Positions 35,040 to 44,650 of a stretch of 64,000 bases of DNA are shown here, one piece after another. The notes under the pieces are model-generated. The model was given only the letters and a program-made list of their open reading frames with translations, was not told the DNA's origin and searched no databases. Numbering within the stretch: the first letter of the stretch is position 1; each line of letters begins with the position of its first letter. The translations under genes were made by a program, and so were the position numbers. Source of the DNA: Flavobacterium taihuense (GTDB lineage: Bacteria; Bacteroidota; Bacteroidia; Flavobacteriales; Flavobacteriaceae); NCBI RefSeq assembly GCF_019351435.1, contig NZ_JAHWYN010000006.1, forward strand, positions 124,001-188,000, read 5' to 3'.

Positions 35040-36308
35040 TTAATGCTCGTGTTCTCCGCCACCTTTCATAGCAGAAAGCAAATAAAATGCGCCTTTGATT
35101 ACAATTTTTGCGTCAGCAGGAATTTCTTCAACAAATTTCACTTCGGTATAACCTAAATCCGTAGTTCCAGGTACAACTTCAATTGCTTTGAAATGAATTT
35201 CGTTGTGTCCTTCTTCTTCGCCTGCTGTTTCTTCAGAATGTGCTTCGCCTTCTTTATGCGCATGAGCTTCAGGTTTTTTAGCTGTAGCCTTTTCTTCGTG
35301 TTCTTCCTGAATGTAAACAAAATATTTATCGCCATTTTTTACTACAGCATCTTTTGGCAGGGCAGGAACAGTGGCATTTTTAATACTGATATTGGCAGAA
35401 ACATACATTCCCGAAATTAAATCCTTGGAATCAGCCGGATTAATTTTGGCGTGAACGGCTACGGTTTTACTTTCGTTTGAAAATGATTTATTGATCCCAA
35501 ATATTTTTCCTTTTATAGATTTATTTCCTTGATTTGTTAAGATGAAGTCTATCGTTTGTCCTACGGCAATAGATCCTAAATCTTTTTCATAGACATTCAA
35601 ATCCAAGTGCATTTGGCTATTATCAACTACTTCAAAAAGTGTAATTCCTGTTTCGGCAAATGCGCCTTTGGCAATATTAATTTTCCCAATATAACCTGAT
35701 ATCGGCGAAACTATTGGTACCACACTTGATCCTTTAGTACTCATATTCAAAGCCTGTAATTTATCTTTAGATGCTTTAGCTCTTGCTTTTTCAATTGCTA
35801 ATTTTGCTTTTACTTCCTGTAGCAATTTTCTAGGATTTACATCTTGGTCGCTTAATGTTTTCTGACGATTGTATTCTAATTGCAGGTATTCAATATTGGC
35901 AATAGCCGAATTATAATTTTCCTGCATTTCAACTACTTCCAGGTTTTGAATGGTAGCCAATACTTTTCCTTTGTTTACATAAGTACCTTCAAGAACTAAA
36001 ATATCTTTAACCGTTCCACCAATTAAAGTAGAAACATTTGCCATATTTTGTGGTGGAACTGTAGTGTATCCATTGGCTTTAATCACTAAATTCAAATTTC
36101 TATTTTCTACAGAACCTGTTTGAATTCCAACAGTTTTGTATTGTATAGCAGTTAATGCTACTTCATTTTCTGATTTTTCTTCTTCGTGAGCTGCTTCTTC
36201 TGTTTTCTTTTCTCCACAAGAAGTAAGAAGTAAGAGGCAAGAAGTAAGTAGTAAGAGTGTGGTTTTAATCTTGATATTTGAAATTGTATTTATCTTTATA
36301 TTTTTCAT
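35040..36308 (-). CDS. RND heavy-metal efflux periplasmic adaptor (CzcB/CusB type)
   Basis: A 422-aa membrane fusion protein. The N-terminus is a lipoprotein signal (LLLLTSCLLLLTSCGEKK). The barrel-sandwich and coiled-coil hairpin (about 95-210) include GKVLATIQNLEVVEMQENYN and SPISGYIGKINIAKGAFAETG. The beta-barrel part follows. Residues 335-370 are a His/Glu-rich insert (HAHKEGEAHSEE) and the end is GGEHEH, both likely to bind metal. It links the RND pump to the outer membrane channel. It follows the czcA-tolC fusion gene by 11 bp. Confidence 0.95.
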   Translation of the reverse strand: MKNIKINTISNIKIKTTLLLLTSCLLLLTSCGEKKTEEAAHEEEKSENEVALTAIQYKTVGIQTGSVENRNLNLVIKANGYTTVPPQNMANVSTLIGGTVKDILVLEGTYVNKGKVLATIQNLEVVEMQENYNSAIANIEYLQLEYNRQKTLSDQDVNPRKLLQEVKAKLAIEKARAKASKDKLQALNMSTKGSSVVPIVSPISGYIGKINIAKGAFAETGITLFEVVDNSQMHLDLNVYEKDLGSIAVGQTIDFILTNQGNKSIKGKIFGINKSFSNESKTVAVHAKINPADSKDLISGMYVSANISIKNATVPALPKDAVVKNGDKYFVYIQEEHEEKATAKKPEAHAHKEGEAHSEETAGEEEGHNEIHFKAIEVVPGTTDLGYTEVKFVEEIPADAKIVIKGAFYLLSAMKGGGEHEH

Positions 36309-36319
36309 TGTAGAAATTA

Positions 36320-39300
36320 TTAATTGTTAGAAATGGATGGGAATTGTAATTGAATGGCACTTTGATTGTAAGCATTGGTAGCTTCGGCATTTTGTTTTTT
36401 GATGTCGATAGCCTGATTCAAAAAACTAATGTACATCCAATAACTCATATCGCCATTAGCATAACTTTTTTGCGCTGTTGCAATAATCTGTTCTGCATAT
36501 TGCAGACCTTCTTTTTGATAGTATTCTAATGCTTTTTGTTGTTTTTCGAAATCATTTTTCAATTCCTGCATTTTTAACTTCAAAGCCAATTTATTTTTAT
36601 CCAATTCTAATTGGGATTGCGAAATACTAATGGCTGATGCTTTGGCTTTAGCTGAATTTACACCACCAAATAGAGGAATTTGCAAACCTGCGGTAAATCC
36701 TTGAAAATAAGATTTGGTATCAATGGTTTGTGCAAAATAACCCAATCCTAATTTTGGAGTTCGCATTGCTTTAAACGTATTGGCTTCTTTTTGATACACC
36801 GAAATTTGTTGTGTATAATAATCACTTACTAAAGTTGCTGCTTTAGATTGGTTTTCATCCGACAGCATTGAAAACTTCATTGGTGTTGCACTATCCGGTA
36901 CAATATTATCTTCGGTTTGAATAAAAAACTGCAATTGCTTTTGATAAATTGCCAAATCAAATTCGAGTTGTGCTTGCTGGGTTTCAATTTCTTTCGATTT
37001 TGCTTTGGCACTGATTACTTCAATTTTTCCACTTTCGCCTGTTTCAAAACGAAGTTCTGCATTCTTCAGAAATTTAGAATAAATATCCAATAAATCTGTA
37101 TTTAGCTTTTGAATAGTAACGCCGTATAAATATTGATAGTAAGCGATTGATACCGCTTTTTCAATTTCAAATTCGGATAATGCTTTTCGCTTTTCTGCTA
37201 GCTTTACCAATTCTTCCTGCAATTGTCGGTTGGCTTTTGTAATTCTTCCTATTGGGAAATATTGTTGTATAGAAACATTACTGTCATAATACTTACTATT
37301 AAATTGCCCGCCCTGGTACTGTATTTGCAAAGGATCTGCCTGAAAGGCAGTCTTTTTCAGCACCGTTTGTTTTTCAATTTCCTTATCGGCAATTTTTAAA
37401 TCGATATTGTTTGTTTTTGCCATTTCTATTGCTTTTTGAAGTGAAATAGGCTGACTGTTTTGAGCAAAAGAAAAACTACTTATCAATAAAACAATTGAGG
37501 TAACGAATGAAGTTTTTATTTTTTTTCTTCTTCCTTTAATTCCTTTCTCAAAGAGTAAATATAAAATTGGTAAAACAATCAATGTCAATAACGTGGCTGA
37601 TATTAATCCGCCAATAACCACGGTGGCCAATGGTTTTTGTACTTCGGCACCACCGCTTGTTGATAATGCCATTGGCATAAAACCTAAAGAGGCTACAGCA
37701 GCTGTCATTAAAACAGGACGTAATCGTGTTTTTGTACCCATTAAAACTCGTTGCAATGGATCGGTTATTCCTTCGGTTTTTAGCTGGTTGAAATAGGAAA
37801 TCAATACAATTCCATTTAGCACTGCAATTCCGAAAAGGGCTATAAATCCAATTCCTGCCGAAATACTAAAAGGCATTCCTCGCATCCACAAGGCAAAAAC
37901 ACCACCAATAGCTGATAGTGGAATAGCGGTAAATATTAATCCCGCCTGCTTCATACTATTGAATGTAAAAAATAAAAGAACCATTATTAATCCTAATGCA
38001 ATTGGCACCGCTACCGAAAGTCTTTTAGTAGCTTCAATTAAATTTTCAAACTGTCCGCCATAGGTTACGTAATAACCTGCTGGAAGTTTAAAATCTTTGT
38101 CTAATTTTTGCTGAATCTCTTCGACAACACTTTTAATATCACGACCACGAACGTTTAATCCAACAGTAATTCTACGTCTACCATTTTCACGGGAAACCTG
38201 AACAGGACCTTGTTCATACGAAACCGTTGCTACTTGTGAAAGCGGCACTTGTTGACCATTAGGCAGAGGAATAAAAAGGTTACTTACATCAGTAATATCA
38301 CTTCTATTAGTAGCATTCATTCTTACTACTACATCAAATCGTTTGCTTTCTTCATAGATTTTACCGGCACTTTCTCCTGCAAATGAGGAACGGATGATTT
38401 GGTTGATATCAGTAATATTCAAACCGTATAATGCTATTTTATTATAGTCGTATTTTACAGTAATTTGCGGCAATCCGGTTACTTTATCGGCTTTTAAATC
38501 GCCCACACCTTCAATTTTATTGATTTTGCTTATTAACTCGGTAGCTTTGTTTCCTAAAGTTTCTAAATCATCACCAAATATTTTAATGGCAATATCACTT
38601 CGGCTTCCTGTCATTAATTCGTTGAATCGCATTTGGATGGGTTGCGATACTTCTATATTGGCACCTGGAATGGCTTCCATTTCTTCTTTCATTGCATTGG
38701 CTAAATCTTCCCAGTTGTCATAATCGCCAGTCCATTCACTTTTGTCTTTCAATACAATAATCATATCTCCACTTTCAATTGGCATTGGATCGGTTGGTAT
38801 TTCGCCGCTGCCTATTTTAGTCACAATCGTTTTTATTTCGGGGAATTTTGCTTTTAGAATTTTTTCGTATTCTGTAGTCGTTTTTACCATTTGCGAAAGC
38901 GAACTTCCTGTCATAATAGTAGCATTAATAGCTAAATCCCCTTCCTCAATTGTTGGAATAAACTCGCCACCCATATTTTGAAAAATTACGATTGCCAGGA
39001 CAAATAATCCTAATGAGATTGCCAGAACGGTTTTTTTGAAAAGTAATGCTTTTTCAAGAAATGGGGTATATATACCCTCTAACCAAGCCATCATACGGTC
39101 ACTGAAATTAGATTTGTGTTCTGTATTTTTGGATAAGAACATGGCACTCATCATAGGAACATAAGTCAAAGAAAGAATAAAGGCTCCGATTACAGCAAAT
39201 CCTACCGTCATTGCCATAGGTTTGAACATTTTACCTTCTGTTCCTACTAATGCCAGAATTGGCAAATAGACAATTAAGATAATGATTTCCCCAAAAGCAG

Positions 39301-40642
39301 CACTATTTCTAATTTTTGAAGCAGATTGATATACTTCTTCATCCATTTCAGATTGGGTTAAATCTTTTTTTCTTTTGAGTTTCTGCAAATGATGCATAGT
39401 GGCTTCGACAATTATGACTGCGCCATCGACAATAATTCCAAAATCGATTGCTCCAAGACTCATCAGGTTTCCGCTGACGCCAAAAGCGTTCATAAGTATA
39501 ACGGCAACCAGCATCGAAAGCGGAATTACGGAAGCAACGATTAATCCCGCACGAAGATTACCAAGAAATAAAATCAGTACAAAAATTACGATTAATGCTC
39601 CTTCAAGTAAATTTTTCGTTACCGTTCCAATGGCATTATCGACTAATTTACTTCTATCAATAAAGGCTTCGGCAACAACTCCCTCGGGCAGGCTTTTGTT
39701 AATCTGAACCATTCTTTCTTTTACCCTTTCGGTTACGGCTTTTGAATTTTCACCTTTCAGCATAAGGGCCATACCACAAACAATTTCGCCTTTCCCGTCT
39801 TTTGTAGAAGCTCCATAACGCAAGGAAATTCCTTCTCTTACTTCTGCTACATCACGTACTAAAACAGGTGAACCATTTCTATTTTTGACTACTACATTTT
39901 CTAAATCTTTGATGCCGGTAGCCATACCAACACCACGTATGAAATAAGAATATTGGTCTTTTTCGATATAAGCACCACCTGTATTTTGGTTGTTTTGTTC
40001 TAAAGCATCAAATATTTCTGTGATGGTTACTCCAAGACTATTTAAGGTATTTGGATTTACCGCTACTTCATATTGTTTTAATTTTCCACCCCATGTACTT
40101 ACTTCAGCTACGCCTTCAACTCCCTGTAATTGGGGAATGATGATCCAATCCTGAATGGTTCGCAATTTTACGGCATCGTATTTGTCTTCATAGCCTTTTT
40201 TGGCATAAACATCATATTGGTAGATTTCGCCCAAACCTGTAGAAATAGGGCCTAAATCTGGTTTTCCTGCATATGCCGGTATGTTTTCTTCGGCTACTTT
40301 TAGCCGTTGTGAAACTTGTGCTCTGGCCCAATAAATATCTACATCGTCCTTGAAAACTACGGTTACTACCGATAATCCGAAACGAGAAATGCTTCGCAAT
40401 TCGATTACTTTGGGAATTGTTTTTACAGATTGTTCAAGAGGATAGGTAATTAATTGCTCTATTTCCTGACTTGCCAATGTGGGGGCAGTAGTAATAATTT
40501 GTACTTGATTATTGGTTACATCTGGCAGAGCATCCAGAGGTAAGTTTTTAAGAGAATAACTCCCCCAAGCTATAAGTACAAGGGTAAATAAGAGTATAAT
40601 GAATTTGTTCTTTATACTAAATTGTATGATTTTGTCTAACAT
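36320..40642 (-). CDS. CzcA/CusA-family RND heavy-metal pump fused to a TolC-like channel
   Basis: A 1440-aa fusion. Residues 1 to about 1040 are a heavy-metal RND pump: the start LDKIIQFSIKNKFIILLFTLVLI, LPLDALPDVTNNQVQI, the transmembrane acidic motif ALGAIDFGIIVDGAV, and GVFALWMRGMPFSISAGIGFIALFG. From about 1055 to the end is an outer-membrane-factor (TolC/CzcC) domain with a predicted signal-like segment (IVLLISSFSFAQ) at the joint. The signal suggests the two halves may be separated after export or joined across the periplasm. Such fusions occur in Bacteroidota. Cations exported are Co, Zn, Cd, or Cu/Ag; the sequence alone does not decide. Confidence 0.93.
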   Translation of the reverse strand: MLDKIIQFSIKNKFIILLFTLVLIAWGSYSLKNLPLDALPDVTNNQVQIITTAPTLASQEIEQLITYPLEQSVKTIPKVIELRSISRFGLSVVTVVFKDDVDIYWARAQVSQRLKVAEENIPAYAGKPDLGPISTGLGEIYQYDVYAKKGYEDKYDAVKLRTIQDWIIIPQLQGVEGVAEVSTWGGKLKQYEVAVNPNTLNSLGVTITEIFDALEQNNQNTGGAYIEKDQYSYFIRGVGMATGIKDLENVVVKNRNGSPVLVRDVAEVREGISLRYGASTKDGKGEIVCGMALMLKGENSKAVTERVKERMVQINKSLPEGVVAEAFIDRSKLVDNAIGTVTKNLLEGALIVIFVLILFLGNLRAGLIVASVIPLSMLVAVILMNAFGVSGNLMSLGAIDFGIIVDGAVIIVEATMHHLQKLKRKKDLTQSEMDEEVYQSASKIRNSAAFGEIIILIVYLPILALVGTEGKMFKPMAMTVGFAVIGAFILSLTYVPMMSAMFLSKNTEHKSNFSDRMMAWLEGIYTPFLEKALLFKKTVLAISLGLFVLAIVIFQNMGGEFIPTIEEGDLAINATIMTGSSLSQMVKTTTEYEKILKAKFPEIKTIVTKIGSGEIPTDPMPIESGDMIIVLKDKSEWTGDYDNWEDLANAMKEEMEAIPGANIEVSQPIQMRFNELMTGSRSDIAIKIFGDDLETLGNKATELISKINKIEGVGDLKADKVTGLPQITVKYDYNKIALYGLNITDINQIIRSSFAGESAGKIYEESKRFDVVVRMNATNRSDITDVSNLFIPLPNGQQVPLSQVATVSYEQGPVQVSRENGRRRITVGLNVRGRDIKSVVEEIQQKLDKDFKLPAGYYVTYGGQFENLIEATKRLSVAVPIALGLIMVLLFFTFNSMKQAGLIFTAIPLSAIGGVFALWMRGMPFSISAGIGFIALFGIAVLNGIVLISYFNQLKTEGITDPLQRVLMGTKTRLRPVLMTAAVASLGFMPMALSTSGGAEVQKPLATVVIGGLISATLLTLIVLPILYLLFEKGIKGRRKKIKTSFVTSIVLLISSFSFAQNSQPISLQKAIEMAKTNNIDLKIADKEIEKQTVLKKTAFQADPLQIQYQGGQFNSKYYDSNVSIQQYFPIGRITKANRQLQEELVKLAEKRKALSEFEIEKAVSIAYYQYLYGVTIQKLNTDLLDIYSKFLKNAELRFETGESGKIEVISAKAKSKEIETQQAQLEFDLAIYQKQLQFFIQTEDNIVPDSATPMKFSMLSDENQSKAATLVSDYYTQQISVYQKEANTFKAMRTPKLGLGYFAQTIDTKSYFQGFTAGLQIPLFGGVNSAKAKASAISISQSQLELDKNKLALKLKMQELKNDFEKQQKALEYYQKEGLQYAEQIIATAQKSYANGDMSYWMYISFLNQAIDIKKQNAEATNAYNQSAIQLQFPSISNN

Positions 40643-40718
40643 TGAAAATATTATAATGAATTAGAAATTAGCAAATAGAATATTTGCCATTATTTGTGAA
40701 AAGGTCACAACTTTCTAA

Positions 40719-40738
40719 CCCCGCCAAAAAAGGCGGGG
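40719..40738 (-). other. GC-rich hairpin upstream of the czcA fusion gene
   Basis: A perfect 7-bp stem CCCCGCC (40719-40725) / GGCGGGG (40732-40738) with an A6/T6 loop, the most GC-rich spot nearby. No T tract follows on either strand. It may be a processing or attenuation hairpin between the DUF6660 gene and the pump gene. Confidence 0.5.
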
Positions 40739-40743
40739 CATCA

Positions 40744-41067
40744 TTATGCTATTTGAGGCGGTTGCCAAATACTTCCGTAGAAATTGGAAGATAAAATGGA
40801 TTTGTATGTAGGTAATGGTAATTTAATTATTTCAGTAGTAATGGGGAAATTAATTGTTGTTACAGGAAAATATGTTAATGACACATTGCAACAATTACAG
40901 GCACAAAATGGTGAACACAAATCATTTTGTTTATCGTGAGAATGTTCATCGTTGTTTGAAGCAAATTCTGGTTTAGTATGTGCTGCACTATTTACTTCCA
41001 TATCTGCACAAGGCAAACAGGAAAGTACTAGTAAGATGATTGATAATATGGTGTTTGTATGTTTCAC
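40744..41067 (-). CDS. DUF6660-type exported Cys/His peptide
   Basis: A 107-aa product with a signal peptide (MKHTNTILSIILLVLSCLPCADM). A His-rich stretch (NNDEHSHDKQND) precedes CSPFCACNCC (about 50-59). The C-terminus is SIWQPPQIA. The pattern matches the product at 30769-31092 (same length, CSPF..C..C core and IWxPPx end), so they are paralogues with different metal ligands. It is the first gene before the czcA-czcB-merC operon (about 100 bp gap). A periplasmic metal chaperone or sensor is inferred. Confidence 0.78.
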   Translation of the reverse strand: MKHTNTILSIILLVLSCLPCADMEVNSAAHTKPEFASNNDEHSHDKQNDLCSPFCACNCCNVSLTYFPVTTINFPITTEIIKLPLPTYKSILSSNFYGSIWQPPQIA

Positions 41068-41105
41068 TGCTGTAAAAGTAGTAATTTTATTTTTGTTGTT
41101 ACTAA

Positions 41106-41267
41106 TTATTTCCAGTGAATGTTAAAATAGTGGATAACCTTTGCAACTATTCCTAATATCAATATTATGCAAACTAAAGTTATGAATATAACACGAATCA
41201 CTGCGTATGCAGTAATTGGTTTTTTCTTTACCATCTTTTTCTTTTTTATTCTTTGTGGTTTTGGCAT
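41106..41267 (-). CDS. Small basic single-span membrane protein, 53 aa
   Basis: An open frame from ATG 41267 to TAA 41106. The N-terminal 17 residues are strongly basic (MPKPQRIKKKKMVKKK). They are followed by a single hydrophobic span (about 25-45, VIFITLVCIILILGIV). This shape is typical of real small membrane proteins. It lies 38 bp upstream of the DUF6660 gene, same strand. It may modulate the efflux pump or the exported peptide; no family is recognised. Confidence 0.5.
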   Translation of the reverse strand: MPKPQRIKKKKMVKKKPITAYAVIRVIFITLVCIILILGIVAKVIHYFNIHWK

Positions 41268-41350
41268 TTGATATTTAATTATTTAACAAATGTAAATATA
41301 TTACGCTTTAAAATATTTCAATAATAATATTACTATTCTAAATATTTATT

Positions 41351-41358
41351 TAGTTTTG
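41351..41358 (+). promoter_or_regulatory. Minus-7 element of the di-heme/Rieske/porin operon
   Basis: TAGTTTTG matches TAnnTTTG, 22 bp before the ATG at 41381. No TTG is found at the usual distance upstream, so an activator may be needed. Confidence 0.45.
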
Positions 41359-41380
41359 CCTAAAAATAATATTTAGAGTA

Positions 41381-42577
41381 ATGAAAAATAAATTTTTGAA
41401 TACACTTTTAGTGGCTTGTGTTCTTATTGGTTTAACATCTTGTGAAACGAGCTATGTTGATATTCCTAAAGATGATGAATTACTAGATGGTACTGTAGAG
41501 GGGCTTACGAGTTCGCAATTATCTCAATTTTTGCGTGGTGATGCAGCCGTCAATGAAGTTTTTACCCGAGAAACTGGGTTGGGGTCAACCTTTGTTGGAA
41601 CTAGTTGTATCAACTGTCACGCAGGGGATGGTAAAGGGCATTTGTTTACAACACTTACTCGTTTTGGTCAAGTTGACGAAACTGGAAACCAATTTTTAAA
41701 TCAAGGCGGACCACAATTGCAAAACAGAGCATTGCCTGGTTTCTTACCCGAACAAATTCCTGCTGGAGCAACGTTTTCTAAATTTACACCTCCTGCATTT
41801 TCAGGTTTAGGTTTTTTACAAAATGTTTCTGATGCCGATTTATTGGCAATGGCAGACCCAAATGACAGCGATGGGGATGGAATTTCTGGAACAGTAAACT
41901 GGATTACAATTCCGGGATATTCAATACCTTCATCTAATTCGGTTACTCAAAACGGAAAATATATCGGACGATTTGGCAAAAAAGCATCAGCCTTTGATTT
42001 ATTGCATCAAACTGTGAATGCCTACAATCAAGATATGGGAATAACATCTGCTTTCAGTCCAATAGACCATTATTCCAATTTAGAAATTGATCCTGAAGTT
42101 GCGACCTCTAAAGTAAATGATGTTGTTTTTTATTTGAATGTATTAAAAGCGCCTATTCAACGCAATCAAAATGATAATGTCGTAAATCAAGGGAAGCAAT
42201 TATTCAAACAAATTAATTGTACAGGTTGTCATAAATCTGAACTAACTACTGGATATTCGCCTATAAGTCCGCTTTCTTTTAAAACATTTTCGCCATACAC
42301 CGATTTGCTTTTACACGATATGGGAGCAGGTTTAGACGATGGTTATACAGAAGGAAGTGCCAAAACATTCGAATGGAAAACTCCTGCGCTTTGGGGAATC
42401 GGTCTTTCTGAAAACTCACAAGGAGGTAATTATTTCTTGATGCACGATGGAAGAGCAAGAAGTATCGAAGAAGCAATAATGATGCACGGAGGAGAGGCAA
42501 ACAATAGTAAAAATGCGTTTCAAAACCTTTCCCAATCGGATAAAAACGCCGTATTAAAATTTATAAAATCATTGTAA
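41381..42577 (+). CDS. Di-heme oxidoreductase family cytochrome c (thiol oxidoreductase-like)
   Basis: A 398-aa exported lipoprotein (LIGLTSCETS, Cys at about 21). The first heme site is SCINCHAGDGKG (Cys76, Cys79, His80) and the second is INCTGCHKSEL (about 280-285). The conserved DSDGDGISG turn lies near residue 163-171. The C-terminus has YFLMHDGRARSIEEAIMMHGGEA, typical of the DHOR/thiol oxidoreductase family, with the His that often ligates the heme. It accepts or passes electrons in the periplasm. It heads an operon with a Rieske protein and a porin. The partner substrate is unknown. Confidence 0.9.
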   Translation: MKNKFLNTLLVACVLIGLTSCETSYVDIPKDDELLDGTVEGLTSSQLSQFLRGDAAVNEVFTRETGLGSTFVGTSCINCHAGDGKGHLFTTLTRFGQVDETGNQFLNQGGPQLQNRALPGFLPEQIPAGATFSKFTPPAFSGLGFLQNVSDADLLAMADPNDSDGDGISGTVNWITIPGYSIPSSNSVTQNGKYIGRFGKKASAFDLLHQTVNAYNQDMGITSAFSPIDHYSNLEIDPEVATSKVNDVVFYLNVLKAPIQRNQNDNVVNQGKQLFKQINCTGCHKSELTTGYSPISPLSFKTFSPYTDLLLHDMGAGLDDGYTEGSAKTFEWKTPALWGIGLSENSQGGNYFLMHDGRARSIEEAIMMHGGEANNSKNAFQNLSQSDKNAVLKFIKSL

Positions 42578-42579
42578 TT

Positions 42580-43020
42580 ATGAATAGAAAAGAATTTTTA
42601 AAAGCCTGTGGTTTTGGCTGTTTAGCAGGGATTACAGGTATAACATTATTGCAAAGTTGCAGCTCTTCTCAAATTCTTTCAAAAGAAATTAAAGGATCGG
42701 ATATTTTGGTACCGATTTCTGATTTTGAAATAAAAAAAGACCGAGAAACAACATACAAGAAATATATCATTATTCAAAATGAGCTATTAAAATCGCCAAT
42801 TTGCGTCTATCGATTTGATTCTACTGAATATTCTGCTATGTTAATGGTTTGTACGCATCAAGGAGCAGAATTACAAGTTTTTGGAGATAAGCTTCAATGT
42901 CCTGCGCACGGAAGTGAATTTAGTAATAGAGGTGTTTTAGAAAACGGACCTGCAGATAAAGACTTGAGAAAATTTCCAATAGTAATTGAAAACAACATTT
43001 TAAAAATATCCCTGAAATGA
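42580..43020 (+). CDS. Rieske [2Fe-2S] protein
   Basis: A 146-aa protein with a twin-domain signal or lipoprotein start (CGFGCLAGITGITLLQSCSSS). The cluster motifs are CTHQGAELQ and CPAHGSEFS (about 94-119), which provide two Cys and two His. Small Rieske proteins of this sort pass electrons in the cell envelope. It begins 2 bp after the di-heme gene and overlaps the porin gene by 4 bp, so the three are translationally coupled. It is probably the redox partner of the di-heme protein. Confidence 0.9.
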   Translation: MNRKEFLKACGFGCLAGITGITLLQSCSSSQILSKEIKGSDILVPISDFEIKKDRETTYKKYIIIQNELLKSPICVYRFDSTEYSAMLMVCTHQGAELQVFGDKLQCPAHGSEFSNRGVLENGPADKDLRKFPIVIENNILKISLK

Positions 43021-44249
43021 GATTAAAACCAACTTATATATTCCTTTTTGTATTGTTATCTAGTTTAACTTCTTTTGCTCAAATTGACCCCAGTTTACTG
43101 AAAAGAATCCCAAAAGATACTGTAAAAAACATTCTGAATATGGATGCTTTATACAATAGACCTGCTTTGAATATCAATAAAACACCAATTTCTATTGGTG
43201 GTTATGTTGAAATGAATTGGCAAAAAATGACAACAGACGGCGCATCAGAAGGGCATCAATTTCAAGCCAGAAGATTGTCTGTTTTTATGTCATCTGCCAT
43301 TAGTAAAAGAGTAAAATTTTTAAGCGAAATAGAATTTGAGGATGGAGGGAAAGAAATAGCCATAGAATTTGCTTCTGTCGATGTAGAATTTCATCCATTA
43401 GTTAATTTAAGAGCTGGGATAATTTTGAATCCAATAGGCTCTTTTAATCAAAATCACGACGGACCAAAATGGGAATTTACAGATAGACCTATTTCAGCAA
43501 CTCAAATGTTGCCAGGAACATTCAGTAATGCTGGAGCTGGTTTTTTTGGAAAAAAATATACTCAAAATTGGATGTTTGGTTATGAAGTTTATTTGTCTGG
43601 AAATTTTGACAACTCTATAATTGAAAATGCTGAAAACAAAACGTTTTTACCGGAAGCAAAGAAAAACCCTGAACGATTCGAAGAAATTAATAGCGGAGAA
43701 CCTTTATTTACTGGAAAATTTGCTATTAGAAACAATAAAATAGGGGAACTTGGAATATCCTATATGAAAGGAATTTATAATAAATTTCAAGACGATGGAA
43801 TTGTGATTGATGACAAAAGGCGTGTTTCTGTTTTTGCATTGGATTTTAATACAACGATTCCAAAAACGAAAACATTCATTACAACAGAATTTGCCTGGAT
43901 TAATGTTGATGTTCCTGAAACTTATTCTCAACAATTTGGAAACAAACAATATGGTGGATTTATGGATATTGTGCAACCTGTTTTGAAAAGAACCATTTTA
44001 GGTTGGGAAAATGCTGTCATAAATCTAGCTTGTAGATTAGAATATGTAGATTGGAATGTTGGAACTTTTAATGAAACTGGAGGAAATATAGGAGAAGATC
44101 TTTGGAGTATAATGCCCGCAATTAGTTTTAGACCTACATCCCAAACGGTTATCCGATTTAATTATCGTTATCAAAAACAACGAGATATTTTTGGTAATCC
44201 GCCTTCAATAACAGACGGAATTAGTTTGGGAATTTCTTCTTATTTTTAG
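43017..44249 (+). CDS. Outer membrane porin, phosphate-selective porin-like
   Basis: A 410-aa protein with a signal peptide (FLFVLLSSLTSFAQ), many amphipathic strands and a C-terminal aromatic end (GISLGISSYF). Motifs such as IEFASVDVEFHPLVNLRAGIILNPIGSF resemble the OprO/OprP-like porins of Bacteroidota. It is the last gene of the operon with the di-heme and Rieske proteins. The substrate is not known; an anion or metal oxyanion used by the redox pair is one possibility. Confidence 0.8.
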   Translation: MRLKPTYIFLFVLLSSLTSFAQIDPSLLKRIPKDTVKNILNMDALYNRPALNINKTPISIGGYVEMNWQKMTTDGASEGHQFQARRLSVFMSSAISKRVKFLSEIEFEDGGKEIAIEFASVDVEFHPLVNLRAGIILNPIGSFNQNHDGPKWEFTDRPISATQMLPGTFSNAGAGFFGKKYTQNWMFGYEVYLSGNFDNSIIENAENKTFLPEAKKNPERFEEINSGEPLFTGKFAIRNNKIGELGISYMKGIYNKFQDDGIVIDDKRRVSVFALDFNTTIPKTKTFITTEFAWINVDVPETYSQQFGNKQYGGFMDIVQPVLKRTILGWENAVINLACRLEYVDWNVGTFNETGGNIGEDLWSIMPAISFRPTSQTVIRFNYRYQKQRDIFGNPPSITDGISLGISSYF

Positions 44250-44266
44250 ATATAAGGTTGTATTAT

Positions 44267-44612
44267 TAATTTTTGCTTAATGGGAAAATTGAGTCCTTGC
44301 ATCTATCCAATTTTTTATTTTGAAAAGCACCTTTAATAATTAAAGCATCGTCATCTATGTCTATATTTTGATAGGGTGTTAAAAAAACTGTCGGATAAAA
44401 ATTTGTATCAAAATCCTTAAAAATAATGACTATACATTCTCATTATAATTATTGAAAGATATTATTACATCACTATAAACATCTGTGTGTATTCTTAGTG
44501 TTTTAAAATTACATTTACTTTTTAAATGAATATTTGAATGATTTATATGTAGATTATTAATATCTATAAATTCTCTTAATACATCTAATTCGGGTAAAAA
44601 GTTATTTGGCAT
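44267..44612 (-). pseudogene. Small unknown gene split by a frameshift
   Basis: A 60-codon frame (44430-44612, MPNNFLPELDVLREFIDIN...) ends near NNYNENV. A second frame continues from GAATGTATAGTC just there and reads IVIIFKDFDTNFYPTVFLTPYQ to a TAA at 44267. Joined they give about 118 residues without internal stops. A one- or two-base indel near 44430 would explain this. No family is recognised. It could also be two chance frames. Confidence 0.4.
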
Positions 44613-44650
44613 TTTTATTTGGTTTAATTATTTACAATAGTAGAAAACAT

